Assembly (NCBI GenBank): GCA_024102915.1
Contig: JAGFJG010000044.1
Span: 1-64,000 of the forward strand
Direction: 5' to 3'
Length of the DNA stretch: 64,000 bases
Source: Caldilineales bacterium
GTDB taxonomy: Bacteria; Chloroflexota; Anaerolineae; J102
Shown here: piece by piece, positions 53,831-64,000 of the stretch
Position numbering within the stretch: the stretch's first letter is position 1
How the letters are laid out: each line of letters starts with the position of its first letter
Program-made: the position numbers and the translations under genes
The notes under the pieces: model-generated
What the model was told of the DNA's origin: nothing
The model's input: only the letters and a program-made list of their open reading frames with translations
Database searches by the model: none

Positions 53831-54592
53831 ATGATCCCCGACTATGATTTCAGCGATACCGTTGTTTGCGTGACCGGCGCCGCGCGCGGCATCGGGCTGA
53901 CTATCGCCCAGGCGTTCGCCGCGACCGGTGCGAAGGTCTGCCTGAACGACATCGACGAAGCCGCCGTCGAGCAAGCGACAGAGGCTTTGCGACGCGAAGG
54001 CCGTGAGGTGATGGCATTCGTGGCGGACGTGGCTGATCCGTCCGCGGTCGAGCGCATGTTCACGGCCATCGATCAGCGATGGGGCCAGGTGGATGTTCTG
54101 GTCAACAATGCCGGGGTCGAGCCGGTGAGTTCGATCCTTGACCATAGCCTGGCCGATTGGCAGCGCACATTGGATGTCAATCTCACCGGAACATTTTTGT
54201 GCACGCAGCAGGCCGCTCGCCGCATGACTGGTCGTGGCGGCGGCATCATCAACATCGCCTCCATTGCCGGCAAATCCCAACCGCTGTACCTGCGCTCGGC
54301 CTATGCCGCCAGCAAAGCCGGGCAGATCGGGTTCACGAAGGAGGCCGCCCGCGAGTTCGCCAGTTACGGCGTCCGGGTGAACGCCATCTGTCCGGGCGTA
54401 ATCGTCACCCCCATGACCGAGCACCTGCGAGAAAATGAGGCGCAAATGGCGCGCTGGCGATCGGAAATCCCCCTGGCCCGCCTGGGCGAGGCGGACGAGA
54501 TCGCCCAGCTTTGCCTGTGGCTGGCTTCGGATGCCGCCAGTTATGTGACGGGCGCGGCCTGGCACGTGGATGGCGGCAAGAATATGGCCTGA
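53831..54592 (+). CDS. Short-chain dehydrogenase/reductase
   Basis: A 253-aa classical SDR. It has the cofactor loop VTGAARGIGLTIAQ, VNNAGVEP, the catalytic Ser in NIASIAGKSQ, and the Tyr and Lys in SAYAASKAGQ. Motif VNAICPGVIVTPM is typical. The residue after the second strand is Asp (LNDIDEA), suggesting preference for NAD. Substrate unknown. It lies between an M20 hydrolase and an enoyl-CoA hydratase. Confidence 0.93.
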   Translation: MIPDYDFSDTVVCVTGAARGIGLTIAQAFAATGAKVCLNDIDEAAVEQATEALRREGREVMAFVADVADPSAVERMFTAIDQRWGQVDVLVNNAGVEPVSSILDHSLADWQRTLDVNLTGTFLCTQQAARRMTGRGGGIINIASIAGKSQPLYLRSAYAASKAGQIGFTKEAAREFASYGVRVNAICPGVIVTPMTEHLRENEAQMARWRSEIPLARLGEADEIAQLCLWLASDAASYVTGAAWHVDGGKNMA

Positions 54593-54663
54593 TGTGCTAC
54601 GTATTCCGCGACGCAAAATTGATCCAATCCTTTCCTTCCTCCAACCAAACAGGAGGCCTATCG

Positions 54664-55440
54664 ATGACATACGAGAATATTATCGCCGAGATCGTTGACG
54701 GGCGCGTCGGCGTGATTCGCTTCAATCGCCCCAAAGCCCTGAACGCACTTAGCCCGGAATTGATGGCCGAGTTGGGAGATGCGCTGGTTGAATTCGACGC
54801 TGATCCCAATATCGGCTGCATCCTCATCACCGGCAACGAGCGGGCATTCGCCGCCGGGGCCGATATCAAGGCGATGGCGCAGGCAAGCGCCATGGACATG
54901 GTCGCCACCGATCTGATTTCGCGGTGGGAGACGATTCACAGCATCAGCAAACCGATCGTCGCGGCTGTCAGCGGGTTCTGCCTGGGCGGCGGCTGCGAAC
55001 TGGCGATGAGTTGCGATATCATCGTCGCCAGCGAAAGCGCTCAGTTCGGCCAGCCGGAAATCAACCTCGGCATCATCCCCGGCTTCGGCGGCACCCAACG
55101 CCTGACCCACGCTGTGGGCAAAAGCGCCGCCATGGAAATGGTGTTGACCGGACGCACGCTCAGCGCCGAAGAAGCGCGCAGTTATGGCCTTGTCAATCAT
55201 GTCTACCCGGTCGAAGTCTATTTCGCCGAAGCCGTGAAGCTGGCCGCCAAAATCGCCGCACAGGCCCCCATCGCCGCCCGGCTGGCCAAAGAAGCCGTGA
55301 ACAAAAGCTTTGAAATGAGCCTGCATGAAGGGCTGAATTACGAACGCCGACTTTTCCATATGCTCTTTGCATCCGAGGACCAAAAGGAAGGGATGGCGGC
55401 CTTTATCGAAAAACGTAAACCGAATTGGACGGGGAAATGA
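54664..55440 (+). CDS. Enoyl-CoA hydratase/isomerase
   Basis: A 258-aa crotonase. The oxyanion loop AFAAGADIKAM, the first catalytic Glu region LGGGCELAMSCDI and the second QPEINLGIIPGFGGTQRL are all present, consistent with reversible hydration of enoyl-CoA in fatty-acid degradation. AGGAGG 8 bases before ATG 54664 sets the start. The stop overlaps the next gene (ATGA). Confidence 0.95.
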   Translation: MTYENIIAEIVDGRVGVIRFNRPKALNALSPELMAELGDALVEFDADPNIGCILITGNERAFAAGADIKAMAQASAMDMVATDLISRWETIHSISKPIVAAVSGFCLGGGCELAMSCDIIVASESAQFGQPEINLGIIPGFGGTQRLTHAVGKSAAMEMVLTGRTLSAEEARSYGLVNHVYPVEVYFAEAVKLAAKIAAQAPIAARLAKEAVNKSFEMSLHEGLNYERRLFHMLFASEDQKEGMAAFIEKRKPNWTGK

Positions 55441-56063
55441 TGACAAACGTACTTTCTGCCCGCCTCACCGGACTCAGTATCACCGTTGGCGATTTCCTGC
55501 CGCGGGTGCGGCTGCCCAGCCTGGCCGGGCCTATCCTCACCCCCGCCGACATCGTGGAAGAACGGTCGTTGGCCGTCTGCGTGTACAACCCATCCGACGT
55601 CAATCCTTTCCCGCTGCCGCCGCGCGGGGTCGATCTGAGCGGGCGGGTGGGGATGTTGAAGGAGCGGAACGTTTCACTTTTTGTGATCTCAGGCCTGACC
55701 CTGTCCAGGCTGGCTAATTGGATGGATTTGCTCGGCCATGATTTCTACGCCCTGAGCGATGCCGATCGGGCGTTTGCCAGTCGGGCGGGCATCCCGATCA
55801 AGCGTGTGGACGAGCGCAATTTTCGCACCCATGCCGCCTTCGTGCTGCAAGAAGATCGGGTGCTCGCTACTCTGATGGAGACCGATCCGATTCACAACTT
55901 CGAGGGATTGTTGCAGGCGATTGACATAGCGACGGGCAGCGAGCCCGGCGATTATCGGCTGGAAGATCAACCCTGGTATCGGCAGCGCTCATCTGAGTTT
56001 GGCTCAGAGGGTGACGATAGCGACGATGACTCCGACGTGTCATGGGGTGAATTCGAGGACTAG
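55437..56063 (+). CDS. Peroxiredoxin-like protein lacking the catalytic cysteine
   Basis: A 208-aa protein with a thioredoxin-like fold outline: VGDFLPRVRLPSL, then SLAVCVYNPSDVNPFP, LFVISGLTLSRLANWM, LLGHDFYALSDADRAFASRAG. In AhpC/TSA proteins the second stretch reads F-P-x-D-x-T-P-x-C, with the peroxidatic Cys; here it reads NPSDVNPFP and has no Cys there. The only visible Cys is earlier (VCVYN). The acidic tail SEGDDSDDDSDVSWGEFED is unusual. It may be a non-catalytic relative. Coupled to the hydratase gene by ATGA. Confidence 0.65.
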   Translation: MMTNVLSARLTGLSITVGDFLPRVRLPSLAGPILTPADIVEERSLAVCVYNPSDVNPFPLPPRGVDLSGRVGMLKERNVSLFVISGLTLSRLANWMDLLGHDFYALSDADRAFASRAGIPIKRVDERNFRTHAAFVLQEDRVLATLMETDPIHNFEGLLQAIDIATGSEPGDYRLEDQPWYRQRSSEFGSEGDDSDDDSDVSWGEFED

Positions 56064-56065
56064 AA

Positions 56066-56827
56066 TTGGCGACAGAGTCGATCCGACTACGGGCGTTACG
56101 CACCTATGTGCGTTCTCAGCTTGCCAGCGTCCAATTCTGGTACACGCATTTTGGTCTGTGGCCGGATGAAGATGGCAACCCGATCTATCAGTTTGACGAG
56201 GTGACCTGGCGACTGCTTTCCGGGGCGGAACCTTGCGGAACGCGTGGCCCGCATGGCGTTCTGCCTGCATTTGGCATCGACGATTTCGGCAGCGCCCGCG
56301 GCTATTTGCGAGCGCAGGGCATTGCCAATGTATTTGAAGAAATGCTGCCGGGGATGAATCTGCTCATCTTTCTTGATCCGGACAGCACGCCGATTGAATT
56401 GGTGCAATGGACGGACCCGCGCGCCTGGGATATCGCCGAACGGCGGGAATTGCGTACACGGCGTCGCCAGGATGCCGCGCCGGGCCAATCCCTGTCGTTG
56501 GGTTCGCTGCAAGAACTGACCATCTATTCGCACGACATCACGGCCAGCGTGCGTTTTTATCGAGATGTGGTGGGCATTCCGGTCGGTCTCTCTTTTTACG
56601 GCCACGTGCATCTGGCCCTGGAAAATCTGCCACTGGTTTTGCGGTCGACCAACTGGCGCTGTAAATCGCCCCACAGCCCTCATGCCACCGAACCAATTTT
56701 CGAGATCGACGATCTGGCGGCGCTGGCCCATCGATTGCAGAGTGCGGGCCACATGCCGCATGAGACTGAAGATGGGTTGAGCGTACTCGATCCTTGCGGA
56801 ATTCGCCTGCACTTTCGGGCCGATTGA
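56066..56827 (+). CDS. Two-domain VOC (glyoxalase-like) protein
   Basis: A 253-aa protein with two vicinal-oxygen-chelate modules: RLRALRTYVRSQLASVQFWYTHFG and later ELTIYSHDITASVRFYRDVVGIPVGLS. The second module ends LSVLDPCGIRLHFRAD, a usual VOC end. Metal ligands are not obvious in the first. The function is unknown but may involve a small metabolite. TTG start 56066, 2 bases after the previous stop. Confidence 0.78.
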   Translation: MATESIRLRALRTYVRSQLASVQFWYTHFGLWPDEDGNPIYQFDEVTWRLLSGAEPCGTRGPHGVLPAFGIDDFGSARGYLRAQGIANVFEEMLPGMNLLIFLDPDSTPIELVQWTDPRAWDIAERRELRTRRRQDAAPGQSLSLGSLQELTIYSHDITASVRFYRDVVGIPVGLSFYGHVHLALENLPLVLRSTNWRCKSPHSPHATEPIFEIDDLAALAHRLQSAGHMPHETEDGLSVLDPCGIRLHFRAD

Positions 56828-56892
56828 AGTTTATGAAGGCGATCTGGCGTATGTGGTCGAGGTTCCTTAAATTTCCTTGGGGTTGTTCGCTT

Positions 56893-56921
56893 TTGCACGA
56901 TACTGGGCTTTCAGTTATACT
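56893..56921 (+). promoter_or_regulatory. Promoter of the ATP synthase operon
   Basis: TTGCAC (56893-56898) and TATACT (56916-56921) with 17-base spacing, inside a 230-base gap ahead of the operon. The leader would be about 130 bases; nothing else recognisable lies in it. Confidence 0.58.
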
Positions 56922-57057
56922 CCCACCCAGCCGCGAAACGGCTTCTTTCTTTGTCCTCAGTTTTCGACCACGATCCCACCGCATGTCGCCGAAAAACCGA
57001 GGACAACTTGTAAGAACGTCCCAATGCAACGAAGCATCCGGAACCTGGGTGCAATAA

Positions 57058-57276
57058 GTGACACGACTACTCATCTCTATTGTGCTCGTAATGTCGGCGT
57101 CGCTACTCTTGGGCGTCCTCATGGACACAGCGCTGAGCGCATCGCCCTGGGGCGTCGTCATCAGCATGTTGGTCGGGATGTCGTTGTCACTTTTATTGGT
57201 CGTTCGTTACTTCAATCGCTCCTATTCCACACTTGCCCCTCCTTCAGACACTGAGGACACATCCGAGAGGTTCTAG
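57058..57276 (+). CDS. Small AtpI/AtpZ-like membrane protein
   Basis: A 72-aa protein with two predicted helices (about 4-24 and 30-50) and a polar tail. It occupies the first-gene place in the ATP synthase operon where AtpI or AtpZ normally lies. Those proteins assist c-ring assembly or ion supply. GTG start; its stop overlaps the atpB GTG start by one base (TAGTG). Confidence 0.65.
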   Translation: MTRLLISIVLVMSASLLLGVLMDTALSASPWGVVISMLVGMSLSLLLVVRYFNRSYSTLAPPSDTEDTSERF

Positions 57277-58337
57277 TGCGTAAACTGTTTCAGGGAACAA
57301 ATCTCATTGTTTTGATTGCCGTTCTGACGGCGATCGTGATTTCGGTGCTGTTCATCAAGGTGCCGATGCCTACGATCCAGCTTCCGGCTGAGAAGATCCC
57401 CGGCCTGAACATCGGCGGGTTTGCCGTTACCAACACGTTCCTGGCAACGTTGTTGGCCGATATCACCGTGTTGATTATCGGATTTCTGGCTGTCCGCAAG
57501 ATGAAAGACATCCCCAGCGGCCTGCAGAATCTGTTCGAGACCGTCTACGAGATATTCGACAACATGGTGGTTGATATTGCCGGTAAGGAAAACGGCCGCA
57601 AATGGTTGAATATGTTTCTGACGATTCTGCTATTCTTGCTCTTCGCCAATTGGTACGAGCTTATCCCCGGCTTCGATAGCATCGGTATCATCGAGCCGCT
57701 GGAAGTGACTTATGTGGAGTCGGGGGGGACTGTGAAGACGGGTTCAGCGAAAGGGACTTATCTGGGATTGCCGTCGATTTTGCGTCCGGCGGATGGGCAA
57801 TCGATTGCACTCACGCCGGAGCAACAAGAAGCTGCGCTGCATGAGGCCGAAGAGGCGGAAGCCCGTGGCGATGTCTATCATGGCCCCCATGACCCTGAAC
57901 ACGCTTCGGGCGGTTACACCTTGCTGCCATTCTTCCGCGCCGCCGCCACCGACCTGAACCTGACGATCGCTTTGGCTTTGATTTCCGTAATCGTCAGCCA
58001 GGCGATTGGCTTGCGCAGGCTGAAAGGGACTTATCTCCGTCGTTTCGTCGTGCCCTATTATACCGGCAACAAACTGATCGACGGCTTTGTCGGCATCCTC
58101 GAATTCATCTCCGAGATCGCCAAAATTATCAGTCTGGCTTTTCGTCTCTTTGGCAATATCTTCGCCGGGCAGGTGCTGCTCTTTGTGATGGCCTTTCTCC
58201 TGGCGTTGCTGCTACCCCTGCCGTTCATGGGCCTCGAACTCTTCGTGGGCTTTATGCAGGCTTTCGTATTCGCAATCCTGACCGTTATCTTCTTCGAGCA
58301 GGCGACCCACAGCCATGCCGGGGGCGAGCATCACTGA
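57276..58337 (+). CDS. atpB: ATP synthase F0 subunit a
   Basis: A 353-aa membrane subunit that carries protons past the c-ring. The essential Arg lies in the last-but-one helix motif ISLAFRLFGNIFAGQVLL (about Arg290). It is about 100 residues longer than usual because of an acidic, His-rich polar insert (about residues 138-215, with TPEQQEAALHEAEEAEARGDVYHGPHDPEH) between helices. GTG start. Confidence 0.95.
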   Translation: MRKLFQGTNLIVLIAVLTAIVISVLFIKVPMPTIQLPAEKIPGLNIGGFAVTNTFLATLLADITVLIIGFLAVRKMKDIPSGLQNLFETVYEIFDNMVVDIAGKENGRKWLNMFLTILLFLLFANWYELIPGFDSIGIIEPLEVTYVESGGTVKTGSAKGTYLGLPSILRPADGQSIALTPEQQEAALHEAEEAEARGDVYHGPHDPEHASGGYTLLPFFRAAATDLNLTIALALISVIVSQAIGLRRLKGTYLRRFVVPYYTGNKLIDGFVGILEFISEIAKIISLAFRLFGNIFAGQVLLFVMAFLLALLLPLPFMGLELFVGFMQAFVFAILTVIFFEQATHSHAGGEHH

Positions 58338-58351
58338 TGCATCGGTAAGTC

Positions 58352-58431
58352 AATGATTGAGGATTAAGCATCAAAGCGGGTCTGCTTTCATGGCATTCCG
58401 ATCAACCATTAATCATCAATCTTTCGCTATT
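58352..58431. repeat. Heptad-periodic inverted element between atpB and atpE (ATTAATC type)
   Basis: Left arm 58352-58379 (AATGATT, GAGGATT, AAGCATC, AAAGCGG). Right arm 58404-58431 (AACCATT, AATCATC, AATCTTT, CGCTATT). Arms are complementary in outline. The right arm shares 18 bases with the element downstream of the LacI gene. atpE keeps its own GGAGG site further on. Confidence 0.72.
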
Positions 58432-58439
58432 AAACCTGA

Positions 58440-58712
<273 letters not shown>

Positions 58713-58766
58713 GTTTACCTTTCCGACATAGCGTAAACGCCACCCCCCAACGCACGGAGGTGCACA

Positions 58767-59258
58767 ATGTCCCAATTGGGAGTCAATGGGCCATTCCTAC
58801 TCTCACAAATCGTCAATTTCGTCATCCTGTACTTGCTGCTCAGCCGGTTCGTTTTCCCGCCGGTGCGTAGAATGTTGGATGAACGAAAACAACGAATCGC
58901 CGACGGCCTGGCTGCAGCCGAAGTCGCTCGCAAGGAAGCTGACGAAGAGCGCAAAAAGCTGATGTCGCAGATCGAAGCTGAGCGAGCCGATGCACAGAAA
59001 CGCATTGCCGAAGCTTCGGCCCAGGCGGAACGCGTGCGCGCCGACATTCTGGCAGAAGCGCGTCGTGAGGCCGAGGGAATCAAGGCCAAGGCAGTGGAAG
59101 AAGCCGAGGCCGAGAAGCAGCGAATCCTGGCCGATGCCAACAAGCAGATCGCCGAACTGACGGTGCTGGCCACTGAGCGCGTCGTTCGTCGCGGGCTTGA
59201 TGATTCGATGCAGCGGCAACTAATCGACGATTTTCTTTCTGATACGAGCCTGAACTGA
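58767..59258 (+). CDS. atpF: ATP synthase F0 subunit b
   Basis: A 163-aa stator protein with one N-terminal helix (about residues 10-28) and a long charged coiled coil (about 40-150) with many Ala/Glu/Lys/Arg repeats, which links F0 to F1. Only one b gene is present. GGAGGTG lies before the ATG. Confidence 0.95.
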   Translation: MSQLGVNGPFLLSQIVNFVILYLLLSRFVFPPVRRMLDERKQRIADGLAAAEVARKEADEERKKLMSQIEAERADAQKRIAEASAQAERVRADILAEARREAEGIKAKAVEEAEAEKQRILADANKQIAELTVLATERVVRRGLDDSMQRQLIDDFLSDTSLN

Positions 59259-59259
59259 T

Positions 59260-59784
59260 ATGGAAAGACCCCCTGAAGCTTATACCCGAGGAATTCTGGC
59301 CGCTGTGCTGGAGCCGTGGATCGACGGGCTGAGCCAGGTCAATGCCGCCTTGCAGTCGAACAGGAAATTCCGATCATCCCTCTATGATCCGGACCTGGAT
59401 ACATCGACGAAGCTGGAAGCGACCGAAGGTATCCTGCCTCAGGGCGCACCGGTCGAAGTCCGCAATTTTCTGGGCGTGCTGCTTGAGAACAACGATATCG
59501 GTCTGCTCGACGAGATCCTCGACTCGCTGGACAACATGATTCGCGCCAAAGTGGCTGGCCCGCAACGAGCCATCGTCACCAGCGCCGTTGTTCTCAGCGA
59601 TGCCGAACAGGACAAGCTGCGCGAGCGATTGGCGAAAGACTTTGGCCCGCTCGAACTCAGCTTCCAGGTAGAACCGGAAATCCTGGGCGGCATCATCGTG
59701 CGCGTTGGGGATCGGCTGATCGATGACAGCGTGCGCGGCCGTCTCGACGCCCTGCGCAATGCTCTGGGCGTGCGAGCCGCCTGA
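59260..59784 (+). CDS. atpH: ATP synthase F1 subunit delta
   Basis: A 174-aa stator subunit joining the b subunits to the top of the alpha/beta ring. It shows the family helical N-terminus (YTRGILAAVLEPWIDGLSQV), then a C-terminal part ending GGIIVRVGDRLIDDSVRGRLDALR, which is diagnostic. It begins one base after the atpF stop. Confidence 0.95.
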   Translation: MERPPEAYTRGILAAVLEPWIDGLSQVNAALQSNRKFRSSLYDPDLDTSTKLEATEGILPQGAPVEVRNFLGVLLENNDIGLLDEILDSLDNMIRAKVAGPQRAIVTSAVVLSDAEQDKLRERLAKDFGPLELSFQVEPEILGGIIVRVGDRLIDDSVRGRLDALRNALGVRAA

Positions 59785-59822
59785 ACCCGGTTAAATTAAC
59801 GAAATCCTTGTAGGAGTAACCT

Positions 59823-61328
59823 ATGGCAGTCGGACTTGACGATCTGACTTTGCAACTCAAACAGCAGATACAGCAATTCGAAGCGCCCAAGCGCATGGTC
59901 GATGTGGGAACCGTGGTCGAGGTCGGCGACGGTATTGCCCGCATTCGCGGCTTGCGCAACGCCATGGCCAGCGAGCTTTTGGAATTTCCATCCGGCACGT
60001 TGGGCATCGCCCTCAACCTCGACGAGGAAACCGTGGGCGCCATCATCATGGGCGAGTATAGCGACATCCAGGAAGGCGATCTGGTGCGCGGCACCGGGCG
60101 TATCGCCTCTGTGCCTGTGGGTGAAGCGATGATCGGGCGCGTGATCAACGCCGTCGGCCAGCCTATCGATGGCAAAGGGCCGATCGAAACCGACACTTTC
60201 CGTCCAGTCGAGCGCATTGCCCCCAACGTGGTCGTGCGTAAGAGCGTGGACACGCCGGTGCAGACGGGCATCAAGGCCATCGACGCCATGATTCCGATCG
60301 GTCGCGGCCAGCGCGAGTTGATTATCGGCGACCGCCAGACCGGCAAGACCGCAGTTGCCATTGATACGATCATCAATCAGAAGGGCAAAGACCTGATCTG
60401 CATTTACGTCGCCATTGGTCAGAAGCGCGCCAGCGTGGCTCAGGTTGTGGCCATCCTGGAGGAACACGGGGCCATGGAGCACACGATCGTTGTCGCTGCC
60501 ACCGCCTCCGAACCGGCCGCTTTGCAATATCTGGCGCCCTACGCCGGCTGCGCCATCGGCGAAGAATTCATGGAGCAAGGCAAGGATGCCCTGATCGTCT
60601 ATGATGACCTGAGCAAGCACGCCTGGGCTTATCGCCAGGTCTCGCTGTTGCTGCGCCGCCCGCCCGGCCGCGAGGCCTATCCCGGCGATGTGTTCTATCT
60701 GCACAGCCGCCTGTTGGAACGAGCCGCCAAGCTGGCAGAGGAATTCGGCGGCGGGTCACTCACCGCCCTGCCTGTGATCGAGACCCAGGCTGGCGACGTC
60801 TCCGCCTATATCCCCACCAACGTCATTTCCATCACCGACGGCCAGATCTATCTCGAAGCCGACCTGTTCTATGCCGGCATTCGCCCGGCCCTCAACGTCG
60901 GTCTTTCGGTGTCACGTGTGGGTTCGTCCGCACAGACCAAGGCGATGAAGAAGGTGGCTGGCCGCATGAAGGGCGAGTTAGCCCAGGGCCGTGAATTGGC
61001 CGCATTTGCCCAGTTTGGCTCCGATCTGGATAAATCCACGCAACGGCAGCTCGATCGATTCCAGCGCCTGACGCAGTTGTTGAAGCAGCCGCAATACAGG
61101 CCGGTTTCGCTGTCCAATCAAGTCATGGTGATCTATGCCGGCACCAACGGTTATCTGGACGAGGTCGCCGCAGATCGTATTCCTGACTGGGAACAAAGAT
61201 TCTATCAGTACATGTCATCCAATTATCCCGAAGTCGGCAATGCCATCGACCGCGAGAAGGTTCTGTCCGACCAGACAGAGGACAGTCTCAAGCTGGCGAT
61301 AACCGAATTCAACAAGCAGTTTGTTTAG
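59823..61328 (+). CDS. atpA: ATP synthase F1 subunit alpha
   Basis: A 501-aa regulatory nucleotide-binding subunit of the F1 head. Walker A is GDRQTGKTA, and [17 protein letters not shown] and the Arg finger region ([12 protein letters not shown]) are present. The C-terminal AITEFNKQF is typical. GTAGGAG precedes the ATG. Confidence 0.98.
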   Translation: MAVGLDDLTLQLKQQIQQFEAPKRMVDVGTVVEVGDGIARIRGLRNAMASELLEFPSGTLGIALNLDEETVGAIIMGEYSDIQEGDLVRGTGRIASVPVGEAMIGRVINAVGQPIDGKGPIETDTFRPVERIAPNVVVRKSVDTPVQTGIKAIDAMIPIGRGQRELIIGDRQTGKTAVAIDTIINQKGKDLICIYVAIGQKRASVAQVVAILEEHGAMEHTIVVAATASEPAALQYLAPYAGCAIGEEFMEQGKDALIVYDDLSKHAWAYRQVSLLLRRPPGREAYPGDVFYLHSRLLERAAKLAEEFGGGSLTALPVIETQAGDVSAYIPTNVISITDGQIYLEADLFYAGIRPALNVGLSVSRVGSSAQTKAMKKVAGRMKGELAQGRELAAFAQFGSDLDKSTQRQLDRFQRLTQLLKQPQYRPVSLSNQVMVIYAGTNGYLDEVAADRIPDWEQRFYQYMSSNYPEVGNAIDREKVLSDQTEDSLKLAITEFNKQFV

Positions 61329-61332
61329 GCAT

Positions 61333-61394
61333 GTAATGAGTAATGAAGTGATAGAGCGAGTCACACTTCACTAATTACTGATTACTCAATTACT
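61333..61394. repeat. Heptad-periodic inverted element between atpA and atpG (ATTACTG type)
   Basis: Left arm 61333-61353 (GTAATGA twice, AGTGATA) starts 5 bases after the atpA stop. Right arm 61367-61394 (TTCACTA, ATTACTG, ATTACTC, AATTACT) ends 6 bases before the atpG ATG. The arms are complementary in outline. Confidence 0.78.
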
Positions 61395-61399
61395 ATCCA

Positions 61400-63807
<2,408 letters not shown>

Positions 63808-63842
63808 TTCATAATTCGTATTTGGAAATCCGCAATCTTCGA
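63808..63842. repeat. Heptad-periodic element between atpD and atpC
   Basis: Five heptads in register (TTCATAA, TTCGTAT, TTGGAAA, TCCGCAA, TCTTCGA) fill the gap exactly from the base after the atpD stop to one base before the atpC ATG. Only one short partial inversion is seen. Confidence 0.7.
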
Positions 63843-63843
63843 C

Positions 63844-64000
63844 ATGGCTACCCTACGATTTGAATTCGTCGCCCAGGACCACATTGTTTTTCAGGGTGAC
63901 GTGAATATGGTCATCATCCCCGGCGCAGATGGCGTTCTGGGCGTGTTGCCTCGCCATGCTCCGCTGATGGCTGTGGTGAATCCGGGCGAAGTCATGGTGC
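63844..64000 (+). CDS. atpC: ATP synthase F1 subunit epsilon (5' part)
   Basis: The first 52 codons are present before the window ends: MATLRFEFVAQDHIVFQGDV, then VIIPGADGVLGVLPRHAPLMAVVNPGEV, the classic start of the epsilon beta-sandwich. It regulates rotation and couples the stalk. No ribosome binding site is visible. The rest lies outside. Confidence 0.93.
   Translation, partial: MATLRFEFVAQDHIVFQGDVNMVIIPGADGVLGVLPRHAPLMAVVNPGEVMV

Noticed and set aside
56794-57057. 87-aa frame upstream of the ATP synthase operon
   Set aside because: It overlaps the VOC gene end and the operon promoter, has no domain and no ribosome site. The region is better explained as leader sequence.

Overview
The window is 64 kb of gene-dense, GC-rich DNA with no rRNA, no recognisable tRNA, no IS element and no CRISPR array. 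Gene content points to a Chloroflexota bacterium, probably Anaerolineae/Caldilineae-like. The pointers are a YfhO-type membrane giant, paired zinc-ribbon/cyclase/AAA/TPR proteins, AmaP beside ScpB, a GerW-like protein, 2-oxoacid:ferredoxin oxidoreductase, an F420-type oxidoreductase and many lipoproteins with Pro/Thr linkers. This placement is inference from gene content, not a phylogeny.

Layout. 0-7.5 kb: the tail of a truncated protein, a DinB protein, a 952-aa YfhO-like membrane protein, amaP-scpB, and on the minus strand an ATP-grasp ligase with a thioesterase. 7.7-15 kb: two overlapping paralogous cyclase/ATPase/TPR genes. 15-22.3 kb: DinB, PIG-L deacetylase, SMR transporter, an orphan response regulator, then minus-strand recF, a lipoprotein hydrolase and a histidine kinase/response regulator pair. 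22.4-30 kb: mostly exported proteins (YceI, HtrA, a repeat protein, metallophosphoesterase, ferritin-like, helix-hairpin-helix lipoprotein, intradiol dioxygenase-like lipoprotein). 30-35 kb: a LacI regulator with tandem operators and a complete ribose-type sugar ABC importer. 35-50 kb: two methyltransferases, an orphan fused ABC permease, an LVIVD propeller protein, Lrp/flavin reductase/methyltransferase, AlkD, an F420-type oxidoreductase, a GerW-like pair and korA-korB. 50-52.5 kb: a restriction-modification pair that looks acquired. 52.6-56.8 kb: M20 hydrolase, SDR, enoyl-CoA hydratase, a cysteine-less peroxiredoxin-like protein and a VOC protein. 57-64 kb: the ATP synthase operon (small membrane protein, then a, c, b, delta, alpha, gamma, beta and the start of epsilon).

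The most unusual signal is not a gene. At least fourteen gene boundaries carry short sequences with a strict 7-base period. Each locus uses its own heptamer (for example TTCAACC, TTCCGAG, GTGTCAT, AATACCC, ATTAATC), but the layout recurs. It is usually two arms of three to five heptads that are reverse complements in outline, separated by about 15-60 bases, with one arm on or inside the stop codon of the upstream gene. Some loci share a subfamily sequence across tens of kilobases. Several of the genes that follow have no Shine-Dalgarno sequence. Three junctions in the ATP synthase operon carry such elements. A second, GC-rich REP-like hairpin family is present in three copies.
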